A stretch of DNA of 64,000 nt. It comes from Gallionella sp. (GTDB taxonomy: Bacteria > Pseudomonadota > Gammaproteobacteria > Burkholderiales > Gallionellaceae). Position numbers and translations under genes: made by a program. Positions 26,118-35,887 of this stretch are shown piece after piece. Every line of letters begins with the position of its first letter. Position 1 is the stretch's first letter. The notes beneath the pieces are model-generated. The model saw nothing but the letters and a program-made list of their open reading frames with translations, did not search any database and was not told the origin of the DNA. The stretch spans positions 39,616 to 103,615 of the forward strand of contig JAQTTV010000011.1 in assembly GCA_028710565.1 (NCBI GenBank). Reading direction: 5' to 3'.

Positions 26118-29100
26118 CTATCGTTCAACTGATTCCGTCGGCATTGCACCCGACATGGAGTTATTTTCTTCGGGTGCTACCTTGATTGGCTGAGGATCAC
26201 CCGCCAACCTTACGCCTGACAACAATTTTTCAAACACCACGATTTCGGCGGGTGAGGGCGGCCAAGGGCTGTTGAATTTTTCAAGATGGGTGATAATCGC
26301 TGTGCGCAATGCATATTCCAAAGGCTCTGTTTCACCATCCAAAAAATCATTCAAATTCTCGATTTGGTTTTTTTGCATGAAAATATCTCGGCGCACTAAT
26401 TTGTCAATTGGTGTTGAATTTCCACCTAAATCTCCATCCCATCGTATTGCGGCGTACTCCATTGTGGCTTTCCATTTTGTGCCAACCACCTCATAAAACG
26501 CCCCCATCGCAATCAACTGGTGTTCCGCCAAGGTGTCCACGGGCGGGGGTGGGGCTGTTGTGGCAGTGCGGTGCAGTCTTTGGCTTAGCCATGCCCACAA
26601 CGATTCGGCGAGGGTTTCGTCTTTGAGCTCGCCTTGTTGCAACATGGCAAGGTAGCGCAGGCGGTTGCCGAAGCGTTTGATCGCGCGAGGGGTGCTGCGT
26701 TTGGCGGCGACCACGCCTGTCCAAATCGCCAAGGCATCGCGGAAGTTTTGCGAATCTCGCGTTACCAAACGCGAACGGCGCAGCAGTTTCACCAATACCA
26801 ACACGCCGACCGCCAATAGTGGCAACATCGCTGCGCCCAACCACGCCAGCATCGTACCCACGGAGGTGGTTTCTCCCGCTTGTACCGTTGCTGCACTCGC
26901 TGGGCGTTTTTCTCGTTGCGGTTCAATCACGACAGGTTGCGAAACGGGTGCAGGCGTGGGGAGGACGGCGGATTGCGCCACGATGGGCGGCGCAGCAGCC
27001 ATCGCGGGTGCGGGAGCTTGTGGTTGCCAGTAACTCACCACCCACAAACCCGCCGCCACAGCAATACCCACGGCAAACAGCGGCGACAATTTTTTCAGAT
27101 CGTGATACACGCTTAACACTCGCCGCCGTGGCGCGATTTCGGGCGTGGCGAGCAATTGATGCACGGGTTGGTCGTGGGTATCGGGCACTTTGATTTCGAT
27201 ATTCACCAGCTTTTGCAAATAATCTGCCGCATACGCCCGCCGCTTCATCAAGGCGGAATCGGCATTTGCTTCGCTCAGATGCACGCCGCCTTCCATTTGC
27301 ACTAATTCCGCCGCGATGTCTTTGAATGCCAAGCCCAACGCGGCTTGCACGCGCTCGCTTGCCATGCCAAAAATCACAAAACACTCACCCGCCGAGGTCA
27401 GGTAATTCACCGTTTCCATCACATCCAATACCGCTGTCGGACGGCAACGATCCAAATCGTCAATCACCAACACCAAGCGATACGGCAACGCCTGCACCAA
27501 CTCACCAAACTGGCGCGCGAACTGCGCCCGAAAATCGTTTTGCGCCGAAGCTGCCCGTAAGCTCAAATTGTCCCGCAAGCGCGTCAGCAACAATGCGGGA
27601 TTTACACCAAACGGGCGCATGCCTTTCCACAAGGCAAATAATGCCGTCAACCCCGCCAACACAGGCGCGCCCCACTGTTGCAAGCTGGCAAAATTATCGC
27701 TGATGTCTTTGAACTTGCCTTGTTGCAAAGCGGGCAAACTCACCACCAGTGCGACCGTCATCGCCATGACCAGCACAATCAACAGCCAAAAATGCTTCGT
27801 TGAGCGCAGCCACAACATGTGCAAACGGAAGCTCCATCCCTGCCACGACCACAGCGACGGTACGGCTTGCGCATACACCGCGCCCAACAACGCCGCAAAC
27901 AAATGCTCCTCTTTTTGATGATGCCACGCGTTAAACCAAATTGGTCTATGCCCACTCGCCCGCAAATCCGCGCATACCAACTGCATCAAGGAGCTTTTGC
28001 CGCTGCCCCAATCGCCTGTAATCGCCAAAGTCAACGGCGGACGCGTTTCCGCATTGCGCAAAAAGCGTGAGATTCCTCGTGCCAAACCGATAAATTCCAA
28101 GCGGTCTTCGGAAGATTTGCGTATTTCGGCATCCGATGCGGCGACATTGGCAATGGATTCCCTTGTTAGCCCGATTGCGCGCAACTGCCAGGACAACCAA
28201 CCTAGCCACCCCAACCAAGCCGACAACGCCACCGCCAGCCAATACCAAGGTGCGGGCATACGGCGGTAGGGTTCCGCGTTCCGCCAAGTTTTGCCACCAT
28301 CTCTTGTGGAAAATACGCTACCAGCATCGCCAATCATCCAGCCATGTAATCCATCAGGAAGAAATTGAATATCAGATAGATCTTGCGTTGTATTGCTGTT
28401 TTGAGGAGTCCAATTGTTCCCACCGTTGATGGTGGTTAGAACAGCACCGTCGCTACCGACGATCCATCCACGTAAGCCATCTGCTAGAAAGTGGACACTG
28501 GTAAATTCTTTACCTGTTTTGTTGAGTTGGTTTGTCCAAGTTTTGCCACTGTCTGAAGTTGTAAAAATCGAGCCATCAGTATCTGCTGCCCAACCGCGTA
28601 AACCATCGCTATGAAAAGCGATTGTTGAAAATGGTGGTTTTGTTTGGTTGGTTTGCTCAGCCCATATTTTTCCACCATCTACGGTTAAAAGTATGACATT
28701 TTTTTTGTTGGATACTCCAATGCCCCAGCCATGTAATCCATCGGCGGAAAAAAGAACCTTACTAAACGATATTGTCAGAGGGATGTTTGGTCTTTGCCAT
28801 GTTGCGCCGCCGTCGCTAGTTAATAGTAGATTGCTCTTATTGTCGATGACCCAACCGTGTAATTTGTCTGAATGAAAGTAAACGGTTCTAAGTCCAGTGG
28901 TATCGGGTATGATTTTTGCTATCCATGATTCGCCAGCATCGGTAGTGGAAAACAGGACACCCCTTTCAGGCTTCATATAGCCATTGCCCACTAACCAAGC
29001 ATGTATGCTATCAGCGTGAACATAAAGATCCTGTAATATCACCCCAGTGGACGATCCGCTTTGACTCCAAGTTTCACCGCCATCTTTGGTGCTGAAAACA

Positions 29101-30254
29101 TGCACATAATTAAGCATCCAACCGTTCACCCCATTACTATCGAATTGGATAGCTTTCGTCATATCCGTGGTGAAGCCAATATCCAACGTCCAATTTACCC
29201 CACCATCACGAGTGGATAAGATAGTTCCTTTCTCGCCTACTGCCCAGCCATGTAAGCCATCAGAGTGAAAGTGAATGGATTTGAGTTCGTTTGAAGTATT
29301 GCTGCGCTGTTTTTCCCAAGTGTTTCCACCATTGCCCGTAACAAGGATAGTACCCTCGCTACCTGCCGCCCATCCGTGCAATCCGTCATATTGAAAGCAA
29401 ATGGAATTGAGGAAGCTTGTGGTGCTGCTGTTTTGCTTTTTCCATGTTTTTCCGCCATCTTCCGTGGTAAGTATTGCACCTATCCAGCCCACTGCCCAAC
29501 CATGCAACCCATCGTTATTAAGATGGATAGCAGTCAGATGCTGAGCAGAACTCTGTGTAATCCATGTTTTCCCACTATCAATAGTGGATAAAATCACGCC
29601 TTCGGGGGCGTTTTTGTAGTCTCTACCCGTTACCCAGCCACGCAGTCCATCGGCATGTAACTGGATGGCACTCAGTGATTTTTTTCCGTTGCTATTTTGA
29701 GGAATCCAAGTTTGTCCACCGTTCGTGGTAGAAAGAATAATTCCGTTCTCACCGACAACCATACCGCGTTGACCATCAGTGTTGAATTTCACCGCATTGA
29801 GTTGTTCAGTGGTGTGGCTAGTTTGTGACTTCCATGTTTGCCCTCCATCAGTCGTAGCAGCAATCTTGCCGTCACCGCCTACCGCCCAACCTCGCAAGCC
29901 ATCTGAATGAAAGTGGATAGCATTAAAATATCCAGACGTATCATTGGCTTGCACCGTCCAGTTTTTACCACCGTCAGTGGTAGCAAGGATGGATTCCCCA
30001 CCCGCCACCCATCCCCGCAACCCATCATCTGTAAACGTCACATAACTGAAATGGCGATCTATTGTTGCTAACCGCCGATGCGGGTTGGTTTCAATCGGCT
30101 TCCAAAAGCTCCATGCTTGCGGTTCGCGGTTGGGTGGGGCGGGCAGTGGGTCTTGCCACCACGCGAGAAAAGTCGCGCCAAGCAACACCAGCAGCGCGAG
30201 CCATAGCCATGACCATGCCAAAAGCGCGTTGGATTGCCGATGCTGATTGTCCAT
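26118..30254 (-). CDS. Membrane protein with 14 YCF48-like propeller repeats and a KAP P-loop NTPase domain
   Basis: A 1378-residue protein in this order. A membrane helix (about 12-33). Fourteen repeats of about 42 residues (70-660), each with DGLxGW...G...ILxTxDGGxTW; the closing Trp residues are at 99, 141, 183, 231, 271, 313, 355, 396, 444, 486, 531, 573, 615 and 657. A second helix (669-690). A KAP-type NTPase with Walker A GDWGSGKSS (747-755), Walker B LVLVIDDLDR (927-936) and a helix pair inserted between them (about 822-840, 862-878). Helices at 1058-1076 and 1133-1155 around a Pro/Ala linker. A soluble tail. Fourteen blades suit two seven-bladed propellers, probably periplasmic, joined to a cytoplasmic NTPase. 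Function unknown. Confidence 0.9.
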   Translation of the reverse strand: MDNQHRQSNALLAWSWLWLALLVLLGATFLAWWQDPLPAPPNREPQAWSFWKPIETNPHRRLATIDRHFSYVTFTDDGLRGWVAGGESILATTDGGKNWTVQANDTSGYFNAIHFHSDGLRGWAVGGDGKIAATTDGGQTWKSQTSHTTEQLNAVKFNTDGQRGMVVGENGIILSTTNGGQTWIPQNSNGKKSLSAIQLHADGLRGWVTGRDYKNAPEGVILSTIDSGKTWITQSSAQHLTAIHLNNDGLHGWAVGWIGAILTTEDGGKTWKKQNSSTTSFLNSICFQYDGLHGWAAGSEGTILVTGNGGNTWEKQRSNTSNELKSIHFHSDGLHGWAVGEKGTILSTRDGGVNWTLDIGFTTDMTKAIQFDSNGVNGWMLNYVHVFSTKDGGETWSQSGSSTGVILQDLYVHADSIHAWLVGNGYMKPERGVLFSTTDAGESWIAKIIPDTTGLRTVYFHSDKLHGWVIDNKSNLLLTSDGGATWQRPNIPLTISFSKVLFSADGLHGWGIGVSNKKNVILLTVDGGKIWAEQTNQTKPPFSTIAFHSDGLRGWAADTDGSIFTTSDSGKTWTNQLNKTGKEFTSVHFLADGLRGWIVGSDGAVLTTINGGNNWTPQNSNTTQDLSDIQFLPDGLHGWMIGDAGSVFSTRDGGKTWRNAEPYRRMPAPWYWLAVALSAWLGWLGWLSWQLRAIGLTRESIANVAASDAEIRKSSEDRLEFIGLARGISRFLRNAETRPPLTLAITGDWGSGKSSLMQLVCADLRASGHRPIWFNAWHHQKEEHLFAALLGAVYAQAVPSLWSWQGWSFRLHMLWLRSTKHFWLLIVLVMAMTVALVVSLPALQQGKFKDISDNFASLQQWGAPVLAGLTALFALWKGMRPFGVNPALLLTRLRDNLSLRAASAQNDFRAQFARQFGELVQALPYRLVLVIDDLDRCRPTAVLDVMETVNYLTSAGECFVIFGMASERVQAALGLAFKDIAAELVQMEGGVHLSEANADSALMKRRAYAADYLQKLVNIEIKVPDTHDQPVHQLLATPEIAPRRRVLSVYHDLKKLSPLFAVGIAVAAGLWVVSYWQPQAPAPAMAAAPPIVAQSAVLPTPAPVSQPVVIEPQREKRPASAATVQAGETTSVGTMLAWLGAAMLPLLAVGVLVLVKLLRRSRLVTRDSQNFRDALAIWTGVVAAKRSTPRAIKRFGNRLRYLAMLQQGELKDETLAESLWAWLSQRLHRTATTAPPPPVDTLAEHQLIAMGAFYEVVGTKWKATMEYAAIRWDGDLGGNSTPIDKLVRRDIFMQKNQIENLNDFLDGETEPLEYALRTAIITHLEKFNSPWPPSPAEIVVFEKLLSGVRLAGDPQPIKVAPEENNSMSGAMPTESVER

Positions 30255-30319
30255 GTTGGAGCTTCCTTTAGCGGGCGCGACACGATTCTAAAAATCTGAA
30301 ATTTGCCGTCCTGTATGTG

Positions 30320-30392
30320 GCCTAGATGCAATGCAATGGAATCTAGGGATTTTGCGTTCCGTCCTAGATTTCGCTGCGCTACATCTAGGCTA
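30320..30392. repeat. GCCTAGATG-type palindromic repeat at the msbA stop
   Basis: GCCTAGATG (30320-30328) and CATCTAGGC (30382-30390) are outer arms; AATCTAGG and CCTAGATT lie inside. The msbA stop codon is read from the right edge of the repeat (GTAGCCTAGATG). Confidence 0.75.
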
Positions 30393-32141
30393 CGTTGCGA
30401 TGCTACTCACCGCGAACTGGATTTTATGTAATTGCGCATAGACTCCATTTTTGACCAGCAACTCGTGGTGCGTGCCGATTTCGACGATTTCGCCTTTTTG
30501 CAGTACCACGATGCGGTCGGCTTTTTCGATGGTGGAGAGGCGGTGGGCAATCACCAAGGTGGTGCGTCCTTGCATCAGGGTCTCCAGTGCGGCTTGGACG
30601 TGGCGTTCGGATTCGCTGTCTAGGGCGGAAGTGGCTTCGTCCAAAATCAAAATCGGCGCGTTTTTCAAAATGGCGCGGGCGATGGCGATGCGTTGGCGTT
30701 GTCCGCCTGAGAGTTTTACCCCGCGCTCGCCGACCAAGGTGTTCAAGCCTTCGGGCCATTCGCGGATAAATTCCATGGCGTGGGCGGCGGTGGCGGCGGC
30801 GATGATGTCGGCTTCGGGCGTTTCACCCGTTTGTCCATAGGCGATGTTGGCGGCAACCGTGTCGTTAAACAGTACGACTTCTTGGCTGACCAGTGCGATA
30901 TTGGCGCGCAAACTGGCGAGGGTCAGGTCGGATAAATTATCCCCATCCAATAAAATCGCGCCACTGGTGGGGGTGTAAAAGCGCGGGACGAGATTGGCAA
31001 GCGTGGTTTTGCCGCTGCCCGATGCGCCCACCAACGCGATGTTTTCACCTGCTCGAATGTGCAGTTGTATGCCTTGCAAGGCGGGGCGTGGGGTGTCTTC
31101 GTAAGAAAATTGCACGTTTTGGAATTGCAATTCGCCTTGCACACGTCCGATGGTGAGTTTGCCTTCGTCCACTTCGCCTGCGGTATCAATCAGTTGGAAC
31201 ACGCTTTCGGCGGCGGCCAGTCCGCGTTGCAAGTATTCGCTCACGCCTGTCAGGCGTTTTAGCGGCGCGGTCAACATCAGCATCGCCATAATGAAAGACA
31301 CAAAGCCACCGACGGTTACTTGATCGGCATTGGATTGCAGCGTCGCCAAATACACCACCGCCGCCAACGCCACTGCCGCGACCATTTGCACAATGGGCAC
31401 ATTCGCTGCGCCTGCGGTGGCTTGTTTCATGGCATGACGACGCACCCAGTTGGCTTGATCGTGAAATCGCCCCGCTTCATAAGCCTGTCCACCGAATAAT
31501 TTCACGACCTTATGCGCGGACACACTTTCTTCAATCACTTGGGTAATGTCGCCCATCGCCTGTTGAGAATCGCGGCTGCTGGTGCGCATCCGTTTGCTGA
31601 TATTGCTGATGATGTAGGCGATGACGGGTGCCATCAGCAAGGTCAGTAAAGTCAGTTTCCAGTTGAGGTAAAACAGCCAGCCGAGCAGCCCAGCCATCAC
31701 AATGGTATCGCGCACCGAAATGGTCACCACGGTGGTCGCGGCATTGGTTACTTGGGTCACGTCAAACGTCAGCTTGGAAATCATCACGCCCGTGGCGTGG
31801 TCGTCGTAATAGCGCGTCGGTAGTGACAGCAATTTGCGGAACATTTCATCGCGCAAATCCATCACCAAGCGATTGCCCACCCAGCTAATCGCATACGTCC
31901 CCACAAACGTGGCAATCCCGCGTACCGCAAAAATCAGCAAAATAATCGCAGGTACCATCCGCATCATGGCTTGGTCTTTATGCACAAAAGTGCCGTCTAG
32001 CATGGGTTTCATCAGCGCGGGGACGAGCGGCTCGGTTGCTGCAACGACCATCATGCCGATGAGAGAAGTCGCAAACACGCGCCAATAAGGACGGACGTAG
32101 GTAAGTAGGCGTAGGTAAAGCTGCGTGCTGGATAAATTCAT
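30390..32141 (-). CDS. msbA: MsbA-type lipid A flippase (ABC exporter)
   Basis: A protein of 583 residues from the ATG at 32141 (MNLSSTQLYLRLLTYVRPYW); the frame is open 13 codons further but that part is not conserved. Six membrane helices (about 20-310) are followed by an ATPase with Walker A GASGSGKTT, Q-loop, signature LSGGQRQRIAIARA, Walker B ILILDEATSALD and switch His in VIAHRLSTI. It flips lipid A-core across the inner membrane. No lpxK follows. The stop codon lies in a palindromic repeat. Confidence 0.95.
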   Translation of the reverse strand: MNLSSTQLYLRLLTYVRPYWRVFATSLIGMMVVAATEPLVPALMKPMLDGTFVHKDQAMMRMVPAIILLIFAVRGIATFVGTYAISWVGNRLVMDLRDEMFRKLLSLPTRYYDDHATGVMISKLTFDVTQVTNAATTVVTISVRDTIVMAGLLGWLFYLNWKLTLLTLLMAPVIAYIISNISKRMRTSSRDSQQAMGDITQVIEESVSAHKVVKLFGGQAYEAGRFHDQANWVRRHAMKQATAGAANVPIVQMVAAVALAAVVYLATLQSNADQVTVGGFVSFIMAMLMLTAPLKRLTGVSEYLQRGLAAAESVFQLIDTAGEVDEGKLTIGRVQGELQFQNVQFSYEDTPRPALQGIQLHIRAGENIALVGASGSGKTTLANLVPRFYTPTSGAILLDGDNLSDLTLASLRANIALVSQEVVLFNDTVAANIAYGQTGETPEADIIAAATAAHAMEFIREWPEGLNTLVGERGVKLSGGQRQRIAIARAILKNAPILILDEATSALDSESERHVQAALETLMQGRTTLVIAHRLSTIEKADRIVVLQKGEIVEIGTHHELLVKNGVYAQLHKIQFAVSSIAT

Positions 32142-32151
32142 AGTGTGATGG

Positions 32152-32385
32152 TTAGGCGTTTTGCATCGGATAGGGGACATCGAGTCCCTCTTCTTTGCGC
32201 AAACGACGATAGGCTTGTTTAACAGGGCTTATATAGAACTCACCTGCCACCGTATTATGCAGCTTACTCGCCCCTGCCATGGCATAAATATAACCATCTA
32301 CATATTCGCTGCGCACTTCCACCTCGCGCTCACCTGCGAGATATGTTTCAAATGAAACGAAGATTTCTTTTGAGACGTTAGGCAT
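32152..32385 (-). pseudogene. Remnant of a Uma2-family (PDDEXK-like) gene
   Basis: A 77-codon ORF whose first about 45 residues (VSFETYLAGEREVEVRSEY, VDGYIYAMAGASKLHNT) match the N-terminus of Uma2-family putative endonucleases, normally about 190 residues. The nuclease core is missing. The last 27 residues (PVKQAYRRLRKEEGLDVPYP) do not look like Uma2 and resemble the tail of mechanosensitive-channel proteins, suggesting a deletion that joined two old genes. It probably has no function. Confidence 0.6.
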
Positions 32386-32405
32386 GACAGGTTTTTCTGA
32401 GTGAA

Positions 32406-33032
32406 TTAGCTGGCGGGCGGGGTGTTGTTGCTGGCAGTGCGTGAGGTTGACATCCAATGTCGCCAAGCGGCGTGAACCATATTGGGATATTCCGCTCTGC
32501 CTAGGCTGCCGTTATAGCGACCCAATGCGCGAAATAAATCGCCATGTTCGATGTTGATGTAGTGACGCAAGATGGTACAACCGTAGCGTAGATTGACTCG
32601 CAAATGGAACAGGTTCTGCTCGGTTGTGCCGATTTCCTTCACCCAAAATGGCATGACTTGCATAAAGCCGCGCGCGCCCACGCTGGACACAGCATATTTT
32701 TTAAAGCCACTTTCTACTTCAATCAAGCCTAACACCAACTCAGGATCCAGCCCTGCCCGCACGGCTTCGTAATGCACGGTATTGAGGAAGTCATCACGTG
32801 ATTCTTTATCAGGAAAACGTTTCATTAGGCGGGGAGACATGGCGATGAGCCAAGCCTCCTCGTCCGCTTTGGAGGTAAAAGCGGATTGTTGCAAAGGTTG
32901 ATCCGAAACGCTGCGTTGTAGTACGGCGCGCACGCTAGCAGACAAGGGTGTATAAATTTGCCCGCCCGCGATCACGTTGGACGCAAAGATCGCGCCCAAT
33001 AAACCGACGATGCTAAGGAGAGACCGCTTCAC
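32406..33032 (-). CDS. Lytic transglycosylase (SLT domain)
   Basis: A 208-residue exported protein with a signal peptide (about 1-22) and an SLT/lysozyme-like domain (about 85-190): catalytic Glu in [21 protein letters not shown], then [26 protein letters not shown] and [11 protein letters not shown]. It cleaves peptidoglycan with formation of anhydro-muropeptides in the periplasm. Its ATG overlaps the proS stop by 4 bases, an arrangement common in betaproteobacteria. Confidence 0.93.
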   Translation of the reverse strand: MKRSLLSIVGLLGAIFASNVIAGGQIYTPLSASVRAVLQRSVSDQPLQQSAFTSKADEEAWLIAMSPRLMKRFPDKESRDDFLNTVHYEAVRAGLDPELVLGLIEVESGFKKYAVSSVGARGFMQVMPFWVKEIGTTEQNLFHLRVNLRYGCTILRHYINIEHGDLFRALGRYNGSLGRAEYPNMVHAAWRHWMSTSRTASNNTPPAS

Positions 33033-34729
33033 TGTTTTGCCTTCACAAAAGCTAATACATCATTTAACGCGACAGATTGTGCCGCATCATCACGCCGCCC
33101 TTGATATTCCACTTGTCCTTCTTTTAAACCACGATCACCAATCACCACGCGCTGCGGGATGCCCATCAATTCCATATCGGCAAACATCACGCCCACGCGT
33201 TCGTCGCGGTCATCCAGCAACACGTCGATTCCTGCGGCTTGGCAATCAGCATACAGCTTTTCCACCGCTTCGCGTACGGCTTCGCTCTTTTTCATGCCGA
33301 TGGGCACAATCGCCAATTGGAATGGCGCGATGGCAGCGGGCAGGGCAATGCCTCTATCATCAAAGTTTTGCTCAATCGCTGCTGCGACTATGCGCGACAC
33401 CCCAATACCGTAGCAACCCATTTCGATAATTTGCGATTTACCTTGTGCGTCCAAATAAGTCGCTTTCAAGGCTTCGGCGTATTTGGTGCGCAGTTGGAAA
33501 ATATGCCCGACTTCGATGCCGCGACAAATTTCCAAATGTCCGCAACCGTCAGGCGACGCGTCTCCATTGACCACATTGCGCAAGTCATAGACATTTTTTT
33601 CATCCAAATGCACATCGCGCCCAAAGTTTACGCCCGTAAAATGGAAGCCATCGTCATTCGCGCCACAGACAAAATCGCTCATCGCTGCCGCGCTACGATC
33701 CGCCAATACGCGCACCGAAGCGTTGACGGGGCCGATATAGCCTGTGCGGCAATTCATATTGCGATGGATTTCATCATCTGAGGCAAAACGGAATTCGCCC
33801 AAGACTTTGCTGGCTTTAATTTCGTTCAATTGATGATCGCCGCGCAATAAAATCAGCGCGAATTGATTTTCACTGTCCATCACCGCGATGGCCTTCATCA
33901 CTTGTTGCGGCGTGACCGCCATAAAATTTGCCACGTCGGGGATGGTTTTCTGGCCTGGGGTAATGACCTTTTGCAGTTGTTTGGTCGCGTCACCACGTGG
34001 CTCGGTGGGTGCAACGGCTTCCGCCAATTCCACATTCGCCGCATACTCCGATGTTGGGCAATACGCTAATGCATCTTCGCCTGAATCCGCCAAAACGTGA
34101 AATTCATGCGAACCGCTACCGCCAATCGCGCCCGTATCCGCTGCCACGGCGCGGAATTGCAAGCCCAAGCGCGTAAAAATGCGGGTGTAAGTTTCATACA
34201 TCACGCGGTAGGTTTGTTCCAAACTGGCGAAATCGGCATGGAAGGAATACGCGTCTTTCATCAAAAATTCACGCGCGCGCATCACGCCAAAACGCGGGCG
34301 TACTTCGTCGCGGAATTTAGTTTGGATTTGATAAAAGTTAATCGGCAACTGGCGATAGCTGCGAATTTCGCGCCGCGCAATGTCGGTAATCACTTCTTCA
34401 TGGGTTGGGCCGAAGCAAAATAAATTGTCATGACGGTCGCGGATTTTCAGCATTTGCGGGCCGAATACATCCCAACGCCCCGTTTCTTGCCATAACTCGG
34501 CGGGCTGTACGGCGGGCATCAACAACTCCACTGCGCCACTACGATTCATTTCTTCACGTATCACTGCTTCGACTTTGCGCAAAGCACGCAAGCCCAGTGG
34601 CATCCAAGTGTATAAGCCACTGGATAATTTTTTGATATACCCCGCCCGTAGCATAAGTTTATGACTGGGCAACTCCGCTTCGGCAGGGGCTTCTTTCAGG
34701 GTGGAGAGGAAAAATTGGGAAACGCGCAT
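33029..34729 (-). CDS. proS: Proline--tRNA ligase, bacterial type with editing insertion
   Basis: A 566-residue class II synthetase. Motif 1 is around [17 protein letters not shown], motif 2 [21 protein letters not shown] split here as [10 protein letters not shown] and [11 protein letters not shown], motif 3 [13 protein letters not shown]. The YbaK-like editing domain fills about 225-400 ([21 protein letters not shown]). A C-terminal anticodon domain ([20 protein letters not shown]) follows. It charges tRNA-Pro and can hydrolyse Ala-tRNA-Pro. It is first in a two-gene unit with the lytic transglycosylase. Confidence 0.98.
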   Translation of the reverse strand: MRVSQFFLSTLKEAPAEAELPSHKLMLRAGYIKKLSSGLYTWMPLGLRALRKVEAVIREEMNRSGAVELLMPAVQPAELWQETGRWDVFGPQMLKIRDRHDNLFCFGPTHEEVITDIARREIRSYRQLPINFYQIQTKFRDEVRPRFGVMRAREFLMKDAYSFHADFASLEQTYRVMYETYTRIFTRLGLQFRAVAADTGAIGGSGSHEFHVLADSGEDALAYCPTSEYAANVELAEAVAPTEPRGDATKQLQKVITPGQKTIPDVANFMAVTPQQVMKAIAVMDSENQFALILLRGDHQLNEIKASKVLGEFRFASDDEIHRNMNCRTGYIGPVNASVRVLADRSAAAMSDFVCGANDDGFHFTGVNFGRDVHLDEKNVYDLRNVVNGDASPDGCGHLEICRGIEVGHIFQLRTKYAEALKATYLDAQGKSQIIEMGCYGIGVSRIVAAAIEQNFDDRGIALPAAIAPFQLAIVPIGMKKSEAVREAVEKLYADCQAAGIDVLLDDRDERVGVMFADMELMGIPQRVVIGDRGLKEGQVEYQGRRDDAAQSVALNDVLAFVKAKQ

Positions 34730-34930
34730 GATGACTGAAAGGATAAATTGAACAATGTGCCAATTTTACCGCAATTGAGGAAGTGCAGGGTAAGCGTGAA
34801 TGCGTTGCGAATTGCCTCAAGATAAAAGTTGCCGATGGAGTCCAGAAAATAGGCATGTTGCCTTAATTTATGGAGAGACTGATTGTTATTCACATATAGA
34901 TTAAAGGCATTGGCAAGAAAGATCAGTTGT

Positions 34931-35060
34931 TTGGCACTCCCTTAGTAAATGACGATATAGTGCATTGATACACAATACCCCGTTTCCGTGTCGAAGATTG
35001 GATTTCTAGGGGCTGAGAGGAGTAAAATGCCCGCACCTCATGCTGAGGTTTTTTATTTTT
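34931..35060 (+). promoter_or_regulatory. Promoter and terminator-like hairpin in front of the outer-membrane protein gene
   Basis: The gap 34730-35071 holds no gene. TTGGCA (34931-34936) and TATAGT (34956-34961), 19 bp apart, are a possible promoter. ACCTCA-TGC-TGAGGT (35035-35049) followed by a T-rich run ends only about 2 bases before the AGGAG of the next gene. The hairpin could attenuate the gene, protect its message, or end an upstream transcript. Confidence 0.45.
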
Positions 35061-35071
35061 AGGAGAAATAC

Positions 35072-35590
35072 ATGAAGAAATCCCTGCTCACAATGGCACT
35101 GGCTGCACTGTGTACTGCCGCGCCTGCGATGGCCGCAGAAACGTATGTGCTGTTGGACGTTGGACAATCCAGCCTAAGCAATTGCGCTGGTTGCAGCAAA
35201 CCCGCTGCTATCCGAGTCGGTGTTGGCTATCAATACAAACCCAATCTGGCGTTTGAAACCAGCTATGCAGCATTAGGTAGTCCAACGCAAGGAGGTGTTA
35301 CACTGACCAAGTTATCCGCATTTCAAATCGCAGCCATTGGGAGCTATCCTATTGCAGACGCATTTTCACTGACGGGCAAACTCGGCTTGGTATCTGCCAT
35401 GACTGACGTCAACACCCCAGGCTTTACAGGCACAACCAGTCTGAATGTATCATGGGGTTTAGGTGCGCAATACACCGTGTCGAAACAATTTACCGTCCGC
35501 GCTCAATATGAAAATCTAGGGCGTTTCGGCAATTCAACCAGCCCCGTTAAAGGCTCTTTGCTCTCTGCTGGCGTGGTCATGAATTTCTAA
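35072..35590 (+). CDS. Small outer-membrane beta-barrel protein
   Basis: A 172-residue protein with a classical signal peptide (MKKSLLTMALAALC...AMA, cleavage near residue 22) and about eight amphipathic strands (YVLLDVGQSS, AIRVGVGYQYKPNLAFETSY, SWGLGAQYTVSKQFTVRAQY), ending in the barrel-type terminal Phe (AGVVMNF). It resembles opacity/OmpW-like eight-stranded barrels. A CAGC pair (NCAGCSK) near residue 40 is unusual for such proteins. AGGAG precedes the ATG. Role unknown. Confidence 0.8.
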   Translation: MKKSLLTMALAALCTAAPAMAAETYVLLDVGQSSLSNCAGCSKPAAIRVGVGYQYKPNLAFETSYAALGSPTQGGVTLTKLSAFQIAAIGSYPIADAFSLTGKLGLVSAMTDVNTPGFTGTTSLNVSWGLGAQYTVSKQFTVRAQYENLGRFGNSTSPVKGSLLSAGVVMNF

Positions 35591-35887
35591 TTCAGTCCCC
35601 AGAAATGTCGGGGTATGGCTTCCGCCTAACCCGACCTATGCAATTTAAAAACAATATCGTCTCATCCTTCAAAATTGCCCCACCATACCATATGGTTGTG
35701 TAGCAAACGCTTTAAGGCTGCAATACTCTACGCTTGACGTACGACGAAGTCGGCTTCTCAAACGAGCGTCACTATAAATCAGATAAATGACGTTCGGCTG
35801 ATTTGTCATCACTTAACTGTAATTTAGCGACCGCTTTCGCCAATGCCATATCGAGCGTCTGCATGGTCTCAAGTAGCAATCTATTTA

